NCBI GenBank assembly: GCA_039649115.1
Contig: JBBWZQ010000002.1
Coordinates: 1 to 9,747 of the forward strand
Origin: DATEJJ01 sp039649115
GTDB taxonomy: Bacteria > Actinomycetota > Actinomycetes > Mycobacteriales > Micromonosporaceae
Direction: 5' to 3'
Length of the DNA: 9,747 nt
Shown here piece by piece: positions 6,176 through 9,747 of the stretch (position 1 is its first letter; every line of letters begins with the position of its first letter). The translations under genes and the position numbers were made by a program. A model generated the notes under the pieces. That model made no database searches and was not told the DNA's origin. It saw only the letters and a list, made by a program, of their open reading frames with translations.

Positions 6176-7467
6176 CGATCCACCGCGATCGGTCGCACCA
6201 CCGGCACCGGTGCCGCCTCGGCGACCGGGACGGGCTCGGGCAGCCGGAGCAGGCGGTACATCTCGGTGCGGAGCAGCGGGGCCGCCCGGCCCGGTTCGGA
6301 CGTGACCCGGGCCGCGACCGACTCGCGGGCGGCCGGGCCGAACGCCGCGGCGGCGCGGGCCAGCTGGCGCGGCAGCGCCGCCCCGCTGGCCGCCAGCGCC
6401 GGAGCCAGCCGCGCCAGCACCGCGACCGCGGTGCCGGCCCGCACAGACTCAGGAGCGCCGGGGGTACGCAGCACCGGAACGCCGGCGGCAGCGGCGTAGA
6501 GCGTGGCCGATCCATGGTCGCCGATCGCGACGTCGGCCGCCGCGGCAAGTGCCCGCCAACCGAGCGGCTCGACCATCCCCAGTCCCTGCCGGCGCGCCTC
6601 GTGCAGCCAGGCGGTCACCTGCCGCGGCCCGTGCCCGAACCACAGCGCCGGGTGCAGCGCGGCGACAACGGCGTACGACCCCTGGGGCAGCTGCGCGAGC
6701 AGCCGGCCCAGCACCGCCCGGGACGTCGCGAACAGCGAGTGGGGCCCCCAGGTCGAGGACACCATCAGCAGAGTCTGCGTATCTGCGACACCCAGGGCCC
6801 GCCGGTACCGCTGGCGCAGCGCGCGGCTCGCGAGGAGCCGGTCGAGGCACAGGTCGCCGACCACCCGCGCGACGGGAAGGGCCTGAGGACACTGCCGGGC
6901 CAGAACCTGCCGGTGGTCCACATGGGACAGTGCGACGGACGCCGGCACCAGCCGGCCGTACCAGGTCAACCATGGCGCCGCCAGCCCCACCACCTGCCCG
7001 CTGGCCGGGCCGCCGAGGGCCGCGGGAGCCAGCTTGTTGTGCATCACCCCGTGCGGCAGCCGCAGGCACGGCGCGCGCAGCCGGTGTGCCCCGGCCGAGT
7101 CCGCCGCCAGCGCCAGGTCGAACTCGCACTGGATCGCCTGGTGCCACGGAATCACCACGGCGCCCAGGTCGCGGAGCAGGTCGCCGAGGCCGTTGCTGAA
7201 CCGGTCCGGCGCCTGCGTGAAAACCACCTGGATGCGCGGGTCGCGTTCCAGCAACTCCACCGCGTCCAGCAGGTGGCCCGAGCTGGCCACCGTGTGCGCC
7301 ACCGCGACGACCGTCCGCTCGGTACGGGCGGTCACCCACCGGTGCGCGTCCCAGCCGACCGGTACCTCGAGCCACTCCTCGCCTGCCATGCCGGCAGCGT
7401 GTACCGGCACCCCGGACGCCAGTGCGGACACGAACGCGGACATCGGTCCGGACGCGGCATGGCACAC
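6172..7467 (-). CDS. GT-B-fold glycosyltransferase/glycerophosphotransferase-like protein
   Basis: A 431-residue cytoplasmic protein with two Rossmann-like halves. The N-terminal half starts around RTVVAVAHTV (51-60) and includes LPHG (137-140). The C-terminal half has LLMVSSTWGPHSLF (233-246) and the diagnostic-looking GDHGSATLYAAAAGVPVL (316-333). This recalls the sugar-nucleotide-binding loop of the CDP-glycerol glycerophosphotransferase and UDP-GlcNAc 2-epimerase type GT-B families. Substrate and acceptor are unknown, and it may be a non-catalytic relative. The start is uncertain: GTG at 7467 gives the longest form, ATG at 7443 and ATG at 7389 are in frame, and none has a good ribosome site. 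It is the first gene of an operon with the 129-residue gene (ATGA overlap). Its start lies only 18-96 nt from the divergent BTAD gene, which would be well placed to regulate it. Confidence 0.75.
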   Translation of the reverse strand: MCHAASGPMSAFVSALASGVPVHAAGMAGEEWLEVPVGWDAHRWVTARTERTVVAVAHTVASSGHLLDAVELLERDPRIQVVFTQAPDRFSNGLGDLLRDLGAVVIPWHQAIQCEFDLALAADSAGAHRLRAPCLRLPHGVMHNKLAPAALGGPASGQVVGLAAPWLTWYGRLVPASVALSHVDHRQVLARQCPQALPVARVVGDLCLDRLLASRALRQRYRRALGVADTQTLLMVSSTWGPHSLFATSRAVLGRLLAQLPQGSYAVVAALHPALWFGHGPRQVTAWLHEARRQGLGMVEPLGWRALAAAADVAIGDHGSATLYAAAAGVPVLRTPGAPESVRAGTAVAVLARLAPALAASGAALPRQLARAAAAFGPAARESVAARVTSEPGRAAPLLRTEMYRLLRLPEPVPVAEAAPVPVVRPIAVDR

Positions 7468-7475
7468 TCGGCTGT

Positions 7476-7480
7476 GGAGG
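7476..7480 (+). promoter_or_regulatory. Ribosome binding site that sets the BTAD gene start
   Basis: A perfect GGAGG lies 5 nt before GTG at 7486. The resulting N-terminus MDVRLLGNVEI matches the usual start of SARP/BTAD proteins, which open directly with the first strand of the winged helix. The upstream in-frame ATG at 7459 has no such site. Confidence 0.7.
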
Positions 7481-7485
7481 TTCCC

Positions 7486-8406
7486 GTGGACGTACGCCTA
7501 CTGGGAAATGTCGAGATCCACCACGGTGGCGGCGTTGTCGGGCTGGCCCGGGCCGGCGAGCGCTGCGTCCTGGCCACGCTCGCGCTCGTTCCGCGCCGCC
7601 GGGTACCCGTCGACACCTTGGTCGCGCACCTGTGGGGGGACGACCCGCCCGACAACGCCGGCCGGACGGTCGCCACCTACCTGCGCACGGTGCGCCGCGC
7701 GGTGGCGCAGGCGGGTGGCGGGCGCGACTGGCTGCGCAACCACCGCCCCGGCGCGTACGAGCTGGACATCGAGCCCGACCTGGTGGACTACCACCGCTTC
7801 ACCCGGCTGGCCAAGGTCGCGCGGGACCGGCAGGGTGCCGGGGACGGTGCCGGAGCTGTCGCCGCGTACCAGCAGGCGGTGGCGCTGCGCCGGGGCGAGG
7901 CGCTGGCGGGCGTGACGGGGGACTGGGCGGGCAACTGGCGCTGGTCCGTCGAGCGGGAGTTCGTCGAGGTCCTGTGCAACCTGTACGAGCAGCAGCTGTC
8001 GATGGGCGCGCACGCCGAGGTCGCCGCGAACGTCGCCGGCCTCATCACGCAGGTCGTGCCGACCGACCGCATGATCCTGCTCGGCGCGTCCGGCCTCGCC
8101 GGCTCCGGCCAGCACGCGGCCATCCGCGACTTCTACCGGCGCGCCGCCACCCGCATGTCCGCGACCGCGCAGGTCCGGCCGAGCGCGGAGGTCCACGCGA
8201 TGGTGCGCCAACTGGTCGCCCAACCGGCCGCCCGGCTCACGCCGCCGGCGGCGGCCGGATCGCCGGTCGAATCGCCGGTCGAATCGCCGGTCGAATCGAC
8301 GGTCGAGCCGCCCGCCCAGCACGTGACCATGGTGGCCGACCGGAGCGGCAACGTTTACCAGTCAGCCGGGGACCAGTACATCGGGGACACGAGCGACCTG
8401 CGTTGA
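7486..8406 (+). CDS. SARP-type BTAD transcriptional regulator with C-terminal YQxAGxQYI motif
   Basis: A 306-residue protein. Residues 1-95 are an OmpR/PhoB-type winged helix as in SARP activators: LLGNVEI, then the recognition region VPVDTLVAHLWGDDPP (40-55) and TYLRTVRRAV (64-73), ending GAYELDIEPDLVDYHRF. Residues 98-245 are the BTAD helical domain. A Pro/Ala linker holds an SPVE repeat (259-274). The extreme C-terminus carries GNVYQSAGDQYIGD (288-301), matching the NLR-1 N-terminus. SARPs normally bind direct repeats near a -35 and recruit RNA polymerase. In AfsR, the SARP part is fused to NB-ARC and TPR; here those parts are absent, and the shared motif suggests NLR-1 supplies them. The GTG start is chosen for the GGAGG 5 nt upstream; ATG at 7459 is the alternative. 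It is divergent from the GT-B operon. Confidence 0.88.
   Translation: MDVRLLGNVEIHHGGGVVGLARAGERCVLATLALVPRRRVPVDTLVAHLWGDDPPDNAGRTVATYLRTVRRAVAQAGGGRDWLRNHRPGAYELDIEPDLVDYHRFTRLAKVARDRQGAGDGAGAVAAYQQAVALRRGEALAGVTGDWAGNWRWSVEREFVEVLCNLYEQQLSMGAHAEVAANVAGLITQVVPTDRMILLGASGLAGSGQHAAIRDFYRRAATRMSATAQVRPSAEVHAMVRQLVAQPAARLTPPAAAGSPVESPVESPVESTVEPPAQHVTMVADRSGNVYQSAGDQYIGDTSDLR
8259..8306 (+). repeat. Four tandem 12-bp units encoding SPVE
   Basis: The unit ATCGCCGGTCGA occurs three times exactly (8259-8270, 8271-8282, 8283-8294) and once with a single change (8295-8306), encoding SPVE three times and then STVE. It lies in the linker between the BTAD domain and the C-terminal motif, so changes in copy number would lengthen or shorten the tether in frame. 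Confidence 0.9.
8344..8388 (+). other. Pair-B docking motif at the BTAD protein C-terminus
   Basis: Residues 287-301, only five residues from the end of the protein. It matches residues 20-34 of NLR-1 at 9 of 15 positions, including the run Tyr-Gln-x-Ala-Gly-x-Gln-Tyr-Ile. Being at the tail of one protein and the head of the other copies the junction of a one-piece AfsR. Confidence 0.6.
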
Positions 8407-8596
8407 ACCTGACCCGACCGTGGGCTGCCAGAAATGGACCCGGACACGGTGCCGTGCTGGGGAAAACGCGGCGGGACGCGGTGCTCACCGGCGGCGGCAG
8501 CCGGGCTTCGCAGGGTTGACCCGGTCCCGCCGGGGAACACCAGTACCAGTGGGTAAGGAGCACATGTCAGCCGCGGCGGGTGAAGGAGACAGGACG
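8407..8596 (+). promoter_or_regulatory. Intergenic region upstream of the DUF3618-like gene
   Basis: 190 nt without a supportable gene. It holds a palindrome CACGG-TG-CCGTG (8445-8456) and a hairpin CCCGG-TCCCG-CCGGG (8520-8534). The hairpin could end the BTAD transcript or sit in the leader of the next gene. TTGACC at 8516-8521 resembles a -35 hexamer, but no -10 at proper spacing follows. The ribosome site AAGGAG at 8583-8588 sets the next start. Confidence 0.35.
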
Positions 8597-8992
8597 ATGA
8601 GTTCGACCGCACGAGCCAGTAGCAAGAACAAGAGCGCCGCCGACGAGGTACGCGCCGAGGCCGCCAGGACCCGGAGCGAGCTCGCCGACACCACGGCGGC
8701 CCTCGCCGACAAGGCCGACGTCAAGAAGCGGGGCCGCGCCGCCGCCCGGCGGACCGCGGCCCAGGCGAAGCAGAGCGCCGCGCAGGTGCGCGACGAGGCG
8801 CAGCAGAAGGCTGAGGACGCCCGTGATTCCGCCCGCCGCCACCCCGCCCGGTGGGGTGCCGCCGGCGCCGGGTTGACCGCCGCCGCGGGCGCGGTGCTCG
8901 GGGCGTTCGCCTGGCGGCGGCGTGCCCAGCGCCGCACGCCCATGGGTCGGGCCGCGCGCGCGTGGCACGCCGTGACCGACCGCTTCACCTGA
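8597..8992 (+). CDS. DUF3618-like membrane-anchored helical protein
   Basis: A 131-residue protein. Residues 15-45 carry the DUF3618 pattern (DEVRAEAARTRSELADTTAA, then ALADKADVKKR). A long Ala/Lys/Arg/Gln-rich amphipathic helix follows (46-82, AAQAKQSAAQVRDEAQQKAE), likely a coiled coil. One membrane helix sits at about 86-106 (WGAAGAGLTAAAGAVLGAFAW) before a basic tail, so the N-terminal part should face the cytoplasm. The molecular role of the family is unknown; members are often found beside small holin-like membrane proteins, none of which is seen here. ATG at 8597 is chosen because AAGGAG (8583-8588) lies 8 nt upstream. ATG at 8564 is in frame, but its AAGGAG is only 3 nt away. It is convergent with the response regulator. 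Confidence 0.8.
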   Translation: MSSTARASSKNKSAADEVRAEAARTRSELADTTAALADKADVKKRGRAAARRTAAQAKQSAAQVRDEAQQKAEDARDSARRHPARWGAAGAGLTAAAGAVLGAFAWRRRAQRRTPMGRAARAWHAVTDRFT

Positions 8993-9003
8993 GGGGTACG
9001 GTC

Positions 9004-9018
9004 GCCGGACCGGCCGGC
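9004..9018. terminator. Small hairpin between convergent genes
   Basis: GCCGG-ACCGG-CCGGC fills most of the 26-nt gap between the DUF3618-like gene and the response regulator. A 5-bp GC stem with a 5-nt loop could act in both directions. It is short and lacks a U-tract, so this is tentative. Confidence 0.35.
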
Positions 9019-9693
9019 TCAGGAGGCGCTGGAGTGGTAGTCGCCGACCTCCTCGGGCCGGATCAACCCATCCTCGATCGCCCGTGCCAGCAGGGCGAAG
9101 CGCGACGGCACCGGCCGGCCGACCCGGGCGTACTTCACCCGGGCCCGGTCGATGTACTGCTTGACCGTGTGCTCGGTGATGTCCATCCGGTGCGCCACCG
9201 AACCCATGTCCATGCCCTGGAACCACAGCAGCAGCGCCTCCCGTTCGCGCCCCGACAGCTGCGGGTCGGCGAGCATGGCGCCGGCGAGTGAGCGGGTGAC
9301 GTACGGCCGGTCGGTGGCGACCGAGACGATCGTCTCCACGCAGTGCTCGCGCGTCTCGTCCTTGCTGAGGTACGCGCACGCCCCGGCGTCCAGGGCCGCG
9401 GTCACCACGGTGGGACCGGTGTGCGCGGAGAAGATGACGACCCGGTACCCCGCGTCGCTGAGCCGGGCCGCCTGGTCGATCACCATCACCTTGTGCAGTT
9501 CCAGGTCGAGCAGGATCACGTCGACCTGTTCGGTGGCGGCCGCCAGCACGTCCTCGATGGAGTCGCCGGTGGCGACCACGCGTACCCGCCGGGTGGGATC
9601 GCGGTCGATCCAGGACCGTACCCCGTCGATCACCACCTCGTGATCCTCCACAATGGCCACTGTCACCTGCCGTGCCAGCGCGTCTGTACCCAT
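9019..9693 (-). CDS. NarL/LuxR-family two-component response regulator
   Basis: A 224-residue transcription factor. The receiver domain (about 10-128) has the acidic pair Glu16-Asp17, phospho-acceptor Asp63 in VILLDLEL, Ser89 in VIFSAH and Lys111 in YLSKDE, so all phosphorylation-site residues are present. The LuxR/GerE helix-turn-helix occupies about 146-190 (LSGREREALLL, then MDITEHTVKQYIDRARVKY). Phosphorylation by a sensor kinase would promote dimerisation and DNA binding. The ATG at 9693 has GGGAGG about 10 nt upstream. GTG at 9666 is an attractive alternative: it overlaps the stop of the upstream frame as GTGA and gives MTVAIVEDHE, a more typical response-regulator start. It is converging with the DUF3618-like gene, and nothing links it functionally to the NLR genes. 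Confidence 0.92.
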   Translation of the reverse strand: MGTDALARQVTVAIVEDHEVVIDGVRSWIDRDPTRRVRVVATGDSIEDVLAAATEQVDVILLDLELHKVMVIDQAARLSDAGYRVVIFSAHTGPTVVTAALDAGACAYLSKDETREHCVETIVSVATDRPYVTRSLAGAMLADPQLSGREREALLLWFQGMDMGSVAHRMDITEHTVKQYIDRARVKYARVGRPVPSRFALLARAIEDGLIRPEEVGDYHSSAS

Positions 9694-9747
9694 ACCTGCC
9701 CGCCCTCCCGCTCGAAGCTGGCCGCGACCTCGCCCGGTGCCGGCGGA
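9663..9747 (-). CDS. 3' end of an upstream gene, possibly a sensor histidine kinase (partial)
   Basis: The last 27 codons of a frame entering from the right edge (minus strand), ending in TGA at 9663-9665. Third positions are G or C in nearly all codons, unlike the other two frames, which supports coding. The end reads GEVAASFEREGGQVWVQTRW, resembling the final strands of a GHKL ATPase domain as in NarL-type sensor kinases. Immediate overlap with a response regulator fits that reading. Too little is present to be sure. Confidence 0.4.
   Translation of the reverse strand, partial: PPAPGEVAASFEREGGQVWVQTRWHGR

Noticed and set aside
6109..7485. Long upstream extension of the BTAD reading frame, and a 595-codon minus-strand frame at 4761-6548
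   Set aside because: The extension is Arg/Pro/Gly-rich, antisense to the GT-B operon, and the GGAGG before GTG 7486 marks the true start. The 4761-6548 frame is likewise an Arg/Pro-rich shadow spanning NLR-2 and the GT-B genes.
8445..8456. Palindrome CACGG-TG-CCGTG as an operator
   Set aside because: A short GC-rich palindrome in GC-rich DNA with no second copy seen in the window; too weak to claim on its own.
8551..8566. GGGTAA just before ATG 8564, resembling a SigB-type -10 of a leaderless transcript
   Set aside because: No matching -35 at the required spacing, and the downstream ATG 8597 has a properly spaced ribosome site.
1..9747. CRISPR arrays, insertion sequences, tRNA or rRNA genes, and phage attachment sites
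   Set aside because: No spaced direct repeats, transposase motifs, terminal repeats or cloverleaf-like sequences were seen on either strand. The only tandem repeats are coding (TPR units and SPVE).

Overview
The window is high-GC DNA with strong G/C at third codon positions. Its gene content (NB-ARC/TPR proteins, a BTAD regulator, a DUF3618-like protein, a NarL-type response regulator) points to an actinomycete, most likely Micromonosporaceae (Micromonospora, Actinoplanes or Dactylosporangium type). The genus is inference.

Layout. 1-446: a lower-GC stretch with one candidate 39-residue signal-peptide-like gene on the minus strand (76-195), followed by a strong hairpin at 21-53. 447-3056 (minus): NLR-1, a STAND NTPase (NB-ARC plus nine exact 40-residue TPR-like units). 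3057-3302: a divergent control region with two perfect inverted repeats. 3303-3695 and 3692-5836 (plus): a small Bell-like effector candidate translationally coupled to NLR-2, a second NB-ARC/TPR STAND protein. 5786-7467 (minus): a two-gene operon of a GT-B-fold glycosyltransferase-like protein and a small partner, converging on and overlapping NLR-2. 7486-8406 (plus): a short SARP-type regulator (winged helix plus BTAD) with an unusual tail. 8597-8992 (plus): a DUF3618-like membrane-anchored protein. 9019-9693 (minus): a NarL/LuxR response regulator, preceded by the last codons of another gene at the right edge, probably its sensor kinase.

Central observation. Four of these proteins carry short Gly/Gln/aromatic motifs at the end where a partner would dock, and the motifs fall into two pairs. 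Pair A: the C-terminus of the 130-residue protein and the N-terminus of NLR-2 align without gaps over 23 residues with 10 identities. This is the layout of the bacterial amyloid-signalling (BASS, RHIM-like) NLR/effector pairs. Pair B: the N-terminus of NLR-1 and the extreme C-terminus of the BTAD regulator share a YQxAGxQYI motif (9 of 15 identical). Pair B would rebuild from two polypeptides the AfsR architecture (SARP - NB-ARC - TPR) normally found in one protein. The locus may therefore hold two insulated signalling channels, one to a membrane-active effector and one to a transcription factor. The pairing is visible in the sequence; the amyloid mechanism and the split-AfsR idea are inference.
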